A DNA stretch of 64,000 bases, taken from positions 1 through 64,000 of the forward strand of contig NZ_LNQC01000036.1 in the NCBI RefSeq assembly GCF_001651855.1, in the 5' to 3' direction. Of this stretch, positions 45,603-53,957 are shown piece after piece; the stretch's first letter is position 1, and each line of letters starts with the position of its first letter. Under the pieces are notes generated by a model. The model made no database searches and was not told the origin of the DNA. It saw only the letters and a program-made list of their open reading frames with translations. A program made the position numbers and the translations under genes. Origin of the DNA: Sinorhizobium americanum (GTDB lineage Bacteria; Pseudomonadota; Alphaproteobacteria; Rhizobiales; Rhizobiaceae).

Positions 45603-46715
45603 ATGACTGTGCGCAATCTCTTCCTTCTGCCCGGCGACGGCATCGGCCCGGAAGCCATGGCGGAAGTCCGTAAAATCATCGCTTACATGAACTCCGAGCA
45701 GGACGCCGGTTTCGTCACGGAGGAGGGGCTCGTGGGTGGATCCGCCTATGACGCCCACGGCGCGGCGATCTCGGAAGAGGACATGGCCAAGGCCCTTGCC
45801 GCCGACGCGGTGCTTTTCGGCGCCGTCGGCGGACCGAAATGGGACGCGGTTCCCTATGAAGTGCGCCCGGAAGCCGGACTTCTCCGCCTGCGCAAGGATC
45901 TGGAACTCTTTGCGAACCTGCGCCCGGCCATCTGCTATCCGGCGCTTGCCAACGCGTCCTCGCTGAAGCCGGAGCTGGTCGAAGGCCTCGACATCCTGAT
46001 CGTCCGCGAGCTGACCGGCGGCGTCTATTTCGGCGAGCCGAAGGAAATCATCGATCTCGGCAACGGCCAGAAGCGCGGCATCGACACCCAGGTTTACGAC
46101 ACCTACGAGATCGAGCGCATCGCCGGCGTCGCCTTCGAGCTGGCGCGCACCCGCAACAACCGCGTCTGCTCGATGGAAAAGCGCAACGTCATGAAGTCGG
46201 GCGTGCTCTGGAACCAGGTTGTTACCGAGACGCACAAGGCAAAGTATTCCGACGTTCAGCTCGAGCACATGCTGGCCGACGCAGGTGGCATGCAGCTGGT
46301 GCGGCAACCGAAGCAGTTCGACGTGATCGTCACGGACAACCTGTTCGGCGACATGCTGTCGGACGTCGCCGCGATGCTGACCGGTTCGCTCGGCATGCTG
46401 CCTTCGGCCTCGCTCGGGGCACCGGACGCCAAGACCGGCAAGCGCAAGGCGCTCTACGAGCCGGTGCATGGCTCGGCGCCGGACATTGCCGGCCAGGGCA
46501 TCGCCAACCCGATTGCGATGATCGCCTCCTTCGCCATGTGCCTGCGCTACTCCTTCAACCTCGTGAAGGAAGCCGATAATCTCGAAAAGGCAATCGCCAA
46601 CGTGCTCGACAAGGGCATTCGCACCGGCGACATCATGGCGGATGGCTGCCGGAAGGTCGGCACCGTCGAAATGGGCGACGCCATTCTCGCCGAGTTCAAG
46701 GCGCTCTCGGCCTGA
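45603..46715 (+). CDS. leuB: 3-isopropylmalate dehydrogenase
   Basis: A 370-residue NAD-dependent oxidative decarboxylase of leucine biosynthesis, converting 3-isopropylmalate to 2-oxoisocaproate. Seen: [43 protein letters not shown] (family Tyr), the metal-binding [15 protein letters not shown] and [18 protein letters not shown]. Full length. Start ATG 45603 has AGAAGGA 7 bases upstream. It is transcribed alone; a strong terminator follows. The 5' region is long (about 380 bases) and could be regulatory. Confidence 0.97.
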   Translation: MTVRNLFLLPGDGIGPEAMAEVRKIIAYMNSEQDAGFVTEEGLVGGSAYDAHGAAISEEDMAKALAADAVLFGAVGGPKWDAVPYEVRPEAGLLRLRKDLELFANLRPAICYPALANASSLKPELVEGLDILIVRELTGGVYFGEPKEIIDLGNGQKRGIDTQVYDTYEIERIAGVAFELARTRNNRVCSMEKRNVMKSGVLWNQVVTETHKAKYSDVQLEHMLADAGGMQLVRQPKQFDVIVTDNLFGDMLSDVAAMLTGSLGMLPSASLGAPDAKTGKRKALYEPVHGSAPDIAGQGIANPIAMIASFAMCLRYSFNLVKEADNLEKAIANVLDKGIRTGDIMADGCRKVGTVEMGDAILAEFKALSA

Positions 46716-46746
46716 TCGGCCGTTACTCTCGCCTACCTATACGAAC

Positions 46747-46776
46747 ACACCTCCGGACACGGTCCGGAGGTGTTTT
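46747..46776 (+). terminator. Rho-independent terminator of leuB
   Basis: A perfect 12-base-pair stem ACACCTCCGGAC / GTCCGGAGGTGT with a 3-base loop is followed by TTTG. It lies 31 bases after the leuB stop. Confidence 0.92.
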
Positions 46777-46842
46777 GATTTGAATCCCTTGATTTTTCCG
46801 CGCTCGACTTCACATGCAGGGAACCGATCCGGGAAACACGAC

Positions 46843-47535
46843 ATGAACCAACCGCTTGCCTCCTCCGGCTGGATCCTGCTGACGACGATCATTCTCGTCG
46901 TGGCCCTCGTTCCCTTCGATCCGCACCTGTCGCAATGGGCGCAGGGCCTGCCGCAAGAGATCATCGGCTTCAACCGGGCAATCACCGATTTCGGCACCTT
47001 CGCCTGGATGATCTATACCTCCGCGACCCTGCTCCTGATCGCCTTCATCGTCAGGCGATCGTCGCGACGCGACACCGTCCGGCAGCGGGCCCGCACGGCA
47101 CGCCGCCTCGGGGCCTACTTCCTGCTGACGATCGGCACGGCAAGCGTGCTGGTGCACGGGTTGAAGCTGCTGATCGGCCGCGCCCGCCCGGAGCTCTTCG
47201 CCGAATACGGGGCCTACAGCCTGACGCCCTTTACCGGCAGCGGCGCTTTCGAGAGCTTCCCCTCGGGCCACTCGACGGCCGCCGGCGCCTTCTTCGGTGC
47301 CTTCGCCATGCTGACGCCGGGGCTAAGGCCGCTCTTCCTAATCTTGGCGCTGCTGATTGGCGTGTCGCGCGTTATCGTCGGCGCCCACTATCCGAGCGAT
47401 GTGGCGGCCGGCCTGCTGCTCGGCCTCTGGACCGCGATGATGGTCGCCTTTCTCTTCGCCCGCCGGGACTGGCTCTTCCGGCTCGACGCCGGCGGCTGGC
47501 CGGCACCGAAGACCGCGCGTTCTCGGCTCAAATAA
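46843..47535 (+). CDS. PAP2-family membrane phosphatase
   Basis: A 230-residue membrane protein with all three acid-phosphatase superfamily motifs: KLLIGRARPE (KxxxxxxRP), FPSGHSTAA (PSGH) and SRVIVGAHYPSDVAAG (SRxxxxxHxxxD). Five to six hydrophobic helices. Relatives dephosphorylate phosphatidic acid, undecaprenyl diphosphate, lipid A or phosphatidylglycerophosphate; the substrate is not assigned. The start is ATG 46843; the frame stays open upstream into leuB but that would cross the leuB terminator. It converges on the MFS gene. Confidence 0.9.
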   Translation: MNQPLASSGWILLTTIILVVALVPFDPHLSQWAQGLPQEIIGFNRAITDFGTFAWMIYTSATLLLIAFIVRRSSRRDTVRQRARTARRLGAYFLLTIGTASVLVHGLKLLIGRARPELFAEYGAYSLTPFTGSGAFESFPSGHSTAAGAFFGAFAMLTPGLRPLFLILALLIGVSRVIVGAHYPSDVAAGLLLGLWTAMMVAFLFARRDWLFRLDAGGWPAPKTARSRLK

Positions 47536-47560
47536 AAAGCCGGCGCGGAGGCCGCGCCGG
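47528..47560 (-). terminator. Rho-independent terminator of the MHS-type transporter gene
   Basis: CCGGCGCGG / CCGCGCCGG forms a 9-base-pair stem with a 3-base loop (47540-47560). Read leftward it is followed by CTTTTTATTT, a good T-run, which overlaps the last codons of the convergent PAP2 gene. Confidence 0.85.
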
Positions 47561-47611
47561 AGTCTAGGAGAGCTTGTTGGAAATCGAGGAAAAGCTGCCT
47601 ACCCTTGCGGC

Positions 47612-49504
47612 TCAGTCCATCGCGTCGATATTGCGGTCCTTGGTTTCCGGCAGGAACAGAAGGCCGATCACCAGGGTGATGCCGGCGAAGACGATCGGGT
47701 ACCAGAGACCATAGTAGATATCGCCCTTTGCCGCGCTCATGGCGAAGGCCGTTGCCGGAAGCAGGCCGCCGAACCAGCCGTTGCCGATGTGATAGGGCAG
47801 CGACATGCCGGTGTAGCGGATGCGGGTCGGGAAGAGTTCGACGAGCAGAGCGGCGATCGGTCCGTAGACCATCGTCACATAGATGACGAGGACGGTCAGC
47901 ACGGCAATGATCACCGTCCAGTTGACGCGAGCCGGATCGGCCACCATCGTGAATGCGCCGCCTTTGTCGATCGAATAGACCGCCATTTCGGTCGCGTTGC
48001 CGACTTCTTCCTTGGTCAGCAGTTTGTCGGCAGTCAGCTTGTCGGCCGGAACCATGGTCTTGTCGCCGGCGCGGATCGCAGCCGCGTCGAGGGCGAGCTC
48101 CGGATTGGCCGCGACGAAAGCGTCGAGCTTCGATTCCGGCACCTTTGCGGCACCACGCACCAGCGGGTAGCCGGAGGCTTGCAGCGCCATGTTGACCTGC
48201 TTGCTGAACGCAGCATCCTCGGCTTTCGCCTTGTCGCCGGCGGCGACCGCGTCATAGCTGGTGATCGTCGTCTCGCCGACCTTCACGGTCGCCGGCGTCC
48301 CCGCGGCCGCCGTGGTCACCACGTCATAAGGCACCGAGTTCTTTGTCAGGAAGGCCGTTGCGATGTCGCACGAAGTCGTGAACTTCGCCGTGCCGGTCGG
48401 ATTGAACTGGAATTTGCAGTCCCCGGGTGCGGCGGCGACGGTGGCGCGAACACTCTGCTGTGCCTCGGCCAAAGCCGGGTTTCCGGCCCAGGTCAAGGTC
48501 TTGAACAGCGGGAAGTAGGTCAGCATGGCGAGCAGCAGGCCGGCCATGATGATCGGCTTGCGGCCGATCTTGTCGGAAAGCCAGCCGAAGAAGACGAAGA
48601 AGCCGGTGCCGAGCACGAGCGAGGCGGCAACCATCAGGTTCGCCGACTGGCCGTCGATCTTCAGGATGCTCTGCAGGAAAAACAAGGCGTAGAACTGGCC
48701 GGAATACCAGACGACGGCCTGACCGACGACGGCACCGAAGAGCGCCAGCAGCGCGACCTTGGCATTCCGCCACTGGCCGAAGGCCTCCGTCAGCGGCGCC
48801 TTCGAACCCTTGCCCTCTTCCTTCATCTTCTTGAAGGCCGGCGATTCGTTCATCTTCAGCCGAATCCAGACGGAGACGCCAAGAAGCACGCAGGACAGCA
48901 GGAAGGGTATGCGCCAGCCCCACGCGGCGAAGGCCTCCTTGCCGAGTATGAACTGCACGAACAGGATCACCACCAGCGACAGGAACAGGCCGAGCGTCGC
49001 CGTCGTCTGAATCCACGAGGTGAAATAGCCGCGACGGCCATGCGGCGCATGTTCGGCGACATAGGTGGCGGCGCCGCCATACTCACCGCCGAGCGCCAGA
49101 CCCTGCAGCAGGCGCAGGACGATCAGGATGATCGGCGCGGCTATGCCGATCGAAGCGGCACCGGGCAGAACGCCGACCAGGAAGGTCGACAGACCCATGA
49201 TCAGGATCGTGACGAGGAACGTATATTTGCGGCCGACAAGGTCCCCAATCCGGCCGAAGACGAGGGCGCCGAAGGGGCGCACCAGGAAGCCTGCGGCAAA
49301 GGCAAGCAGCGCGAAGATGTTGCGGGTCGTCTCCGGATACTGGCTGAAGAAGGTCGCGCCGATATAGACGGCGAGCGATCCATAAAGATAGAAATCATAC
49401 CATTCGAAGACGGTACCGAGCGACGAGGCGAAGATGACCTTCTTCTCCTCGGCGGTCATAGGGCCGGCTTTCTTGACGCCGTCCGCTGTTGCGACATTTG
49501 CCAT
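47612..49504 (-). CDS. MHS-family MFS transporter with a large periplasmic insertion
   Basis: A 630-residue major-facilitator protein of the metabolite:H+ symporter (ProP/KgtP/citrate) branch: SSLGTVFEWYDFYLYGSLAV, GRIGDLVGRKYTF, RLLQGLALGGEYGGAATYVA. Twelve helices are recognisable, but about 185 residues (roughly 340-527) are inserted between helices 9 and 10, predicted to face the periplasm, with an alanine-rich sequence and two cysteines (C363, C379). Ordinary members are 430-560 residues. Start ATG 49504 has GGAGG at 7 bases; ATG 49531 has none. The substrate is probably an organic acid or betaine-like solute, but not determined. Single-gene unit ending at its own terminator. Confidence 0.9.
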   Translation of the reverse strand: MANVATADGVKKAGPMTAEEKKVIFASSLGTVFEWYDFYLYGSLAVYIGATFFSQYPETTRNIFALLAFAAGFLVRPFGALVFGRIGDLVGRKYTFLVTILIMGLSTFLVGVLPGAASIGIAAPIILIVLRLLQGLALGGEYGGAATYVAEHAPHGRRGYFTSWIQTTATLGLFLSLVVILFVQFILGKEAFAAWGWRIPFLLSCVLLGVSVWIRLKMNESPAFKKMKEEGKGSKAPLTEAFGQWRNAKVALLALFGAVVGQAVVWYSGQFYALFFLQSILKIDGQSANLMVAASLVLGTGFFVFFGWLSDKIGRKPIIMAGLLLAMLTYFPLFKTLTWAGNPALAEAQQSVRATVAAAPGDCKFQFNPTGTAKFTTSCDIATAFLTKNSVPYDVVTTAAAGTPATVKVGETTITSYDAVAAGDKAKAEDAAFSKQVNMALQASGYPLVRGAAKVPESKLDAFVAANPELALDAAAIRAGDKTMVPADKLTADKLLTKEEVGNATEMAVYSIDKGGAFTMVADPARVNWTVIIAVLTVLVIYVTMVYGPIAALLVELFPTRIRYTGMSLPYHIGNGWFGGLLPATAFAMSAAKGDIYYGLWYPIVFAGITLVIGLLFLPETKDRNIDAMD

Positions 49505-49724
49505 TTGATGATCCTCCACTTCAAAAGGCATTCCTTGAGCGCCCGTTCGATCGATCCGGCTCCTCCCCGAAGTCCGGAACGCGGTGCGCCTGAGTCGAGA
49601 GGATGTCAGAAAAGCCCTTCCCGAGGCAGGGATGCTTTCGTCCTATGACTTTCGTCTAATGCGGTGATCGGGCGCAAAGCGGAATGAGCGCGGCCGCCAA
49701 TTCAAGGCGCGGACGCGCCGGCGG

Positions 49725-49753
49725 CTTGACTCTTGTGGAAAAGCCGGTAAGAG
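49725..49753 (+). promoter_or_regulatory. Putative promoter of the asd leader
   Basis: CTTGAC (49725-49730) and TAAGAG (49748-49753) are separated by 17 bases. Transcription would begin near 49760, 16 bases before the leader-peptide ATG and about 240 bases before asd. Confidence 0.5.
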
Positions 49754-49775
49754 CAGCGGCGAACGAGGAAACGAG

Positions 49776-49892
49776 ATGCGACCGAACAGTTCGTCCATCG
49801 CTGCGCTGCGCTTGCCGGCCCATGCCGGGCAGGCTCGCCCTTTCTCGCTCGTTAGCAAAACAACGGCCAAAACCACGACGAAAACCGTCTGA
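49776..49892 (+). CDS. Threonine/lysine-rich leader peptide upstream of asd
   Basis: A 38-residue open frame with GAGGAAACGAG just before its ATG. The last eleven residues are KTTAKTTTKTV: six Thr and three Lys codons in a tight cluster before the stop. Asd is the shared step of threonine, lysine and methionine synthesis, so a Thr/Lys cluster is what a transcription-attenuation leader for asd should have (compare E. coli ThrL, rich in Thr and Ile). Downstream before asd are two hairpins, 49913-49931 (TCCCCGG / CCGGGGA) and 49941-49955 (CGCGGA / TCCGCG), but neither has a T-run. Identified from sequence only; no known gene that I can name. Confidence 0.6.
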   Translation: MRPNSSSIAALRLPAHAGQARPFSLVSKTTAKTTTKTV

Positions 49893-50003
49893 CGTCTCTG
49901 GCCTCCGCTCTCTCCCCGGTCCGGCCGGGGACAGGACCCTCGCGGACGATCCGCGCGGCTCCGCCTCCACCAGACGAGGAGAGACAGAAAGAGAGCTTAG
50001 AAC

Positions 50004-51038
50004 ATGGGTTTCAAGATTGCAGTCGCAGGCGCCACCGGCAATGTTGGCCGGGAGATGCTGAACATCCTCTCCGAACGGGGATTTCCTGCGGACGAGGTTG
50101 TGGCGCTCGCCTCCTCGCGCTCCGTCGGCACTGAAGTATCCTACGGTGACAAGACGCTGAAGGTCTCCAACCTCGAAACCTATGACTTCTCCGACACGGA
50201 TATTTGCCTGATGTCGGCCGGCGGCGCGGTATCGCTCAAGTACTCGCCGAAGATCGGCCAGCAGGGCTGCGTCGTCATCGACAATTCGTCGGCCTGGCGC
50301 TACGACGCCGAGGTGCCGCTGATCGTGCCGGAAGTGAACGCGGACGCGGTTGCCGGATTCACCAAGAAGAACATCATCGCCAATCCGAATTGCTCGACGG
50401 CGCAGCTCGTCGTCGCCCTGAAGCCGCTGCACGACCACGCGAAGATCAAGCGCGTCGTCGTCTCCACCTACCAGTCGGTCTCCGGCGCCGGCAAGGACGG
50501 CATGGACGAGCTCTTCAACCAGACGCGCGCGGTCTTCGTCGCCGACCCGATCGAGAGCAAGAAGTTCACCAAGCGCATCGCCTTCAACGTCATTCCGCAT
50601 ATCGACGTCTTCATGGAGGACGGCTACACCAAGGAAGAGTGGAAGGTTCTCGCCGAGACCAAGAAGATGCTCGATCCGAAAATCAAGGTGACCTGCACCG
50701 CGGTGCGCGTGCCGGTGTTCATCGGCCATTCGGAATCGGTCAATATCGAATTCGAGAACGAGATCACCGCCGACGAGGCGCGCGAGATCCTGCGCGAGGC
50801 GCCGGGTTGCCTCGTCGTCGACAAGCATGAGAACGGCGGCTACGTGACGCCCTATGAATGCGCCGGCGAAGACGCGACCTATATTTCGCGCATCCGCGAG
50901 GACGCGACCGTCGAAAACGGTCTCAACATGTGGGTGGTCTCCGACAACCTGCGCAAGGGTGCGGCGCTGAATGCCGTTCAGATTGCCGAACTGCTTGTCA
51001 ATCGCGGCCTGATCAAGCCGCGCAAGCAGGCGGCTTGA
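50004..51038 (+). CDS. asd: Aspartate-semialdehyde dehydrogenase
   Basis: A 344-residue NADPH-dependent enzyme reducing aspartyl-4-phosphate to aspartate semialdehyde, the branch to lysine/diaminopimelate, threonine and methionine. Seen: cofactor motif VAGATGNVGREML, catalytic Cys in NPNCSTAQLV, PHIDVFMEDGYTKEEWK and VRVPVFIGHSESVNIEFE with the active-site His. Start ATG 50004 follows a purine-rich GAGGAGAGACAGAAAGAGAG stretch. The unusually long leader (over 200 bases) contains a Thr/Lys-rich short frame and hairpins, suggesting regulation by attenuation. Confidence 0.97.
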   Translation: MGFKIAVAGATGNVGREMLNILSERGFPADEVVALASSRSVGTEVSYGDKTLKVSNLETYDFSDTDICLMSAGGAVSLKYSPKIGQQGCVVIDNSSAWRYDAEVPLIVPEVNADAVAGFTKKNIIANPNCSTAQLVVALKPLHDHAKIKRVVVSTYQSVSGAGKDGMDELFNQTRAVFVADPIESKKFTKRIAFNVIPHIDVFMEDGYTKEEWKVLAETKKMLDPKIKVTCTAVRVPVFIGHSESVNIEFENEITADEAREILREAPGCLVVDKHENGGYVTPYECAGEDATYISRIREDATVENGLNMWVVSDNLRKGAALNAVQIAELLVNRGLIKPRKQAA

Positions 51039-51062
51039 AGAGGCGGCGATCACGCATAATCC

Positions 51063-51099
51063 GAAGCCCCGCTCGGCGACATCGACCTTGCGGGGTTTC
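51063..51099 (+). terminator. Probable terminator of asd
   Basis: GAAGCCCCGC pairs with GCGGGGTTTC (one G-T wobble) over a 17-base loop, 25 bases after the asd stop. The T-run is short (TTT), so efficiency is uncertain. Confidence 0.55.
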
Positions 51100-51218
51100 G
51101 CGTTGACTTTAGAGCGGTGGATTCACGTGAAACATCGCCGGGGGACGAGAGAGCAAACGAGAGGGCCCGAGCGGGGCGGGCTTTCAAGTCAACTATTCGG
51201 GCTTTGACGGGGTATACC

Positions 51219-52040
51219 ATGCACATGGCTAGGTGCGCAGTAACGGGGCTTGCAGCCCTCATCTCAACGGCATTTCTTCCCGCAGCCGCATCGGCGGCGC
51301 AATGCGGTAATAGCGCCGGCGGCTTTTCCGCCTGGGTCGCCGAGTTCAAGCGCGAGGCGGCCGGCAGCGGCATCAGCCCATCGGTGCTTGATCAGGCGCT
51401 CGCCAATGTTTCCTACAACCGGGCGACGATCCGCGCCGACCGTGGCCAGAAAAGCTTCAAGCTGTCGCTCGAACAGTTCATGCAGAAGCGCGGCGGCCAG
51501 GCGATCATTTCGCGCGGCCGGAAGATGCGCGCCCAGAACGCCGCGCTTTTCGACAGCATCGAGCAGCATTACGGCGTGCCGGCCGGCCCGCTGATCGCCA
51601 TCTGGGGCATGGAAACCGGCTTCGGCTCCTTCATGGGCAAGGAGCACACGCTCTCCGCCGTCTCGACGCTCGCCTATGATTGCCGCCGCTCCGCCTATTT
51701 CACCGACCAGCTCTATGCCGCGCTTCAGCTTGTCGAACGGGGCGATCTGAGCCCAACCGCCCGCGGCGCTGCCCATGGCGAAATCGGCCAGACGCAGTTC
51801 CTGCCGCTGAATGTCTTGAAATTCGGCGTGGACGGCGACGGCAACGGCCATATCGACATGGTCCGCTCGAGGGCCGACGCGCTGGCCTCGACCGCAAACT
51901 TCCTGCGCGGCCACGGCTGGCAGCCGGGTGGCGGCTACCAGCCGGGCGAGGTGAACTATGCGGCGATCCAGGGCTGGAACGCCGCCAGCGTCTACCAGCA
52001 GGCGATCGCCATCATCGGCGCCGAAATCGACGGCGACTGA
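51219..52040 (+). CDS. Lytic murein transglycosylase (MltB-like)
   Basis: A 273-residue exported protein. Signal peptide about residues 1-25 (GLAALISTAFLPAAASAA), cleaved before QCGNSAG. The SLT_2 (MltB) domain includes the catalytic Glu in AIWGMETGFGSFMG, TLAYDCRRSAYF, GEIGQTQFLPLN and the DGDGNGHIDM segment, then STANFLRGHGWQPGG. No lipobox Cys directly after the signal, so it is likely soluble periplasmic. It cleaves peptidoglycan glycan strands to 1,6-anhydromuramyl products. ATG 51219 (or 51225) is favoured since the open frame upstream of it has no signal-peptide start. Confidence 0.92.
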   Translation: MHMARCAVTGLAALISTAFLPAAASAAQCGNSAGGFSAWVAEFKREAAGSGISPSVLDQALANVSYNRATIRADRGQKSFKLSLEQFMQKRGGQAIISRGRKMRAQNAALFDSIEQHYGVPAGPLIAIWGMETGFGSFMGKEHTLSAVSTLAYDCRRSAYFTDQLYAALQLVERGDLSPTARGAAHGEIGQTQFLPLNVLKFGVDGDGNGHIDMVRSRADALASTANFLRGHGWQPGGGYQPGEVNYAAIQGWNAASVYQQAIAIIGAEIDGD

Positions 52041-52062
52041 TCAAGCGGACAATGGATGGAAT

Positions 52063-52092
52063 GAAGGCCCGCTTCGAGAGGAGCGGGCCTTC
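52063..52092. terminator. Bidirectional terminator between mltB-like and carbonic anhydrase genes
   Basis: GAAGGCCCGCT (52063-52073) pairs perfectly with AGCGGGCCTTC (52082-52092) over an 8-base loop, 6 bases from the 3' end of the carbonic anhydrase gene and 23 bases after the transglycosylase stop. Confidence 0.75.
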
Positions 52093-52097
52093 GCGCA

Positions 52098-52745
52098 TTA
52101 CATTCCCGGCCGTGCGAAATCGCCGGTTTTCGCGTCCATGACCCAAAGCTCGCCTGTAGAGATGTCGAACCAGGCGCCGTGAAGACAGAGCTTTCCCTTC
52201 GCCTCGAGTATCTGGACGCAGGGGAAAGTCCTCAGGTTGGCGATCGAATTGCGGATGGACACGCGCTCAAGCGCGCGCTGGCGTTCGGCCTGCGTCATCA
52301 TCTCGTTGCTCTGGATCTGTTCCGCGGCGGGCTTCAAAAGGTTCATCCAGCGGCCGATGAAATCGCCGGGCGAGAGCGGTTCCGCATCCGGATCGAGGGC
52401 CGCCTTGATGCCGCCGCAGCGACCGTGACCCATGACGACGATATCGCTGACACGCAGCGACTGGACCGCGAATTCCAGCGCCGCCGAGGTCGAATGATAG
52501 TGCCCGTCCGGCTCATAGGGCGGCATCATATTGGCGACGTTGCGGATAACGAAGAGCTCGCCGGGGCCGCAGTCGAAGATCGTCTCGGGGGCGGCACGCG
52601 AATCGCAGCAGGCGATGAGCATCGTGCGCGGCTTCTGGCCCGTATCCGCGAGTGTCTTGTAGCGTTGCTGCTGTTCGCTGAACCGGCCGTTCATGAAATT
52701 GCGATAGCCGTTCAGAAGATGTTCCGGGAAGCGCTCCATATCCAT
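52098..52745 (-). CDS. Beta-class carbonic anhydrase
   Basis: A 215-residue zinc enzyme interconverting CO2 and bicarbonate. The zinc ligands and catalytic dyad are visible: Cys, Asp and Arg in IACCDSRAAPETIF, His and second Cys in VMGHGRCGGIKAAL. ATG 52745 has AGGTAA upstream; ATG 52739 is alternative. It supplies bicarbonate for carboxylases such as pyruvate carboxylase (gene at the far end of the window). It is transcribed leftward after pdxY (52-base gap reading from pdxY stop to its start), possibly one unit. Confidence 0.95.
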   Translation of the reverse strand: MDMERFPEHLLNGYRNFMNGRFSEQQQRYKTLADTGQKPRTMLIACCDSRAAPETIFDCGPGELFVIRNVANMMPPYEPDGHYHSTSAALEFAVQSLRVSDIVVMGHGRCGGIKAALDPDAEPLSPGDFIGRWMNLLKPAAEQIQSNEMMTQAERQRALERVSIRNSIANLRTFPCVQILEAKGKLCLHGAWFDISTGELWVMDAKTGDFARPGM

Positions 52746-52793
52746 CGGTTACCTCGCTGCGATCGTCAGATCAATCCATTATGAGCAGTTTCT

Positions 52794-53675
52794 TTATTTC
52801 GGCCGCAGCTGGCTGGGATGCATTAGCCGGCGCATCTGCACCATCGCCATCGGCGTCGCCAGGCTCGAAGCATCCTGCTCGAGCGTCAATTCGTCGGCGC
52901 CGCGTTTGCGGCTGCGCGCGATGATCTCGAACACGCTGGCGGTCGCCATCTGCAGCGCCCGTTCTTCGGAAAGCCCCTGGAGGAGCCGCGCCAGAAAGAC
53001 GGCGGAAAGCAGGTCCCCCGTGCCGTTCGGCGGATTGTCGATCAGCCGATGTTCTGCAAGCAGCGCATGTCGGCCGGAGAGATAGAGATTGCCGGTGCCG
53101 CCGCTCATCATCGGGATCGCCGAGGTCACCAGCACCCGGGACGGCCCGAGACCAAGGGCTGCATCGAGGATCGCCGCATTGGTTTCAAGCGTGGCGCCTG
53201 CAAGCCAGGCGAGCTCGAACCGGTTGGGCGTCGCGAGCGTCGCCAGCGGCAGCAGCCGGTCACGGATGGCGGCGGCGACCTCGACCGGCACGTAAAGGCC
53301 GCTCGCGTCACCGATCACCGGGTCGCAGGCGTAGAAGAGGTCTGGATTACGGTTCCTGAGCATCGTCACGAGCCGGCCGACGCCTTCGGCCTGGGCAGCC
53401 GAGCCCAGATAGCCGGAAAGGACCGCGCGCACCTCGCCCGTCCAGGGGGCACTGGCGAGATCGTTGATGACGGACTGGAAATCCGCGTCCGGCATCACCA
53501 CCCGCGTCGAACGGCCATGGCCGGGATGCCAGGGAAGAATGACGGTCGGCAGCGCCCACACACGATGCCCGAGCGTCTCCAGCGCGAACACGGCGGCCCG
53601 ATTGCCGACGGTACCGCGAACCACGTGGCTGGAGATGACAATAACGGCGCCGGGCACGGTGGGCATTTCGGACAT
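52794..53675 (-). CDS. pdxY: Pyridoxal kinase
   Basis: A 293-residue ribokinase-fold enzyme phosphorylating pyridoxal to PLP (salvage). Seen: VISSHVVRGTVGNRAAVFAL at the N-terminus (substrate-binding S-x-V-x-x-G-x-V-G-N), YACDPVIGD, LATPNRFELAWLAG and the catalytic NPPNGTGDLLSAVFLARLL. Length and motifs fit PdxY/PdxK; PdxY is favoured by the absence of PdxK-type extensions, but that distinction is weak. Weak ribosome site at ATG 53675. It is divergent from the glutamate dehydrogenase gene across 282 bases, and adjacent carbonic anhydrase follows it. Confidence 0.93.
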   Translation of the reverse strand: MSEMPTVPGAVIVISSHVVRGTVGNRAAVFALETLGHRVWALPTVILPWHPGHGRSTRVVMPDADFQSVINDLASAPWTGEVRAVLSGYLGSAAQAEGVGRLVTMLRNRNPDLFYACDPVIGDASGLYVPVEVAAAIRDRLLPLATLATPNRFELAWLAGATLETNAAILDAALGLGPSRVLVTSAIPMMSGGTGNLYLSGRHALLAEHRLIDNPPNGTGDLLSAVFLARLLQGLSEERALQMATASVFEIIARSRKRGADELTLEQDASSLATPMAMVQMRRLMHPSQLRPK

Positions 53676-53908
53676 CGGGGCGAGACCATCCTGCGATTCG
53701 CAGCGTGATCGCCCGACGGTCGCCGCCTGTCAACAGGCAGTCACTCCGGACGTCTATGGGGACTTGCGGTGTTTTCGTTCGATTTCATGGTTTTTTGAGA
53801 AATTTTCGCAAAAACACCCCCGATTTAAATGGATTTAGGTCCATTCTACGTGAATTTCTCCAGAAACAGGCCCGATTTCGCCCAAATTCGTCTAAAAAAC
53901 GATCGCCA

Positions 53909-53937
53909 TTGACCATGGTTCTGATAGGGTCAACTAT
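53909..53937 (+). promoter_or_regulatory. Possible promoter of the NAD-glutamate dehydrogenase gene
   Basis: TTGACC (53909-53914) and AACTAT (53932-53937) are 17 bases apart. The 200 bases upstream (53750-53957) are strikingly A/T-rich for this genome, as expected of a regulated promoter region. The predicted start leaves only about 14 bases of leader before the ATG, just enough for GGGGGAG, so the assignment is tentative. Confidence 0.4.
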
Positions 53938-53957
53938 CATTTTGGGGGAGCAAATTC

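Noticed and set aside
49913..49955. Hairpins before asd considered as a SAM or lysine riboswitch
   Set aside because: They are short, simple stems without the conserved junction sequences of the lysine or SAM aptamers; a leader-peptide mechanism fits better.
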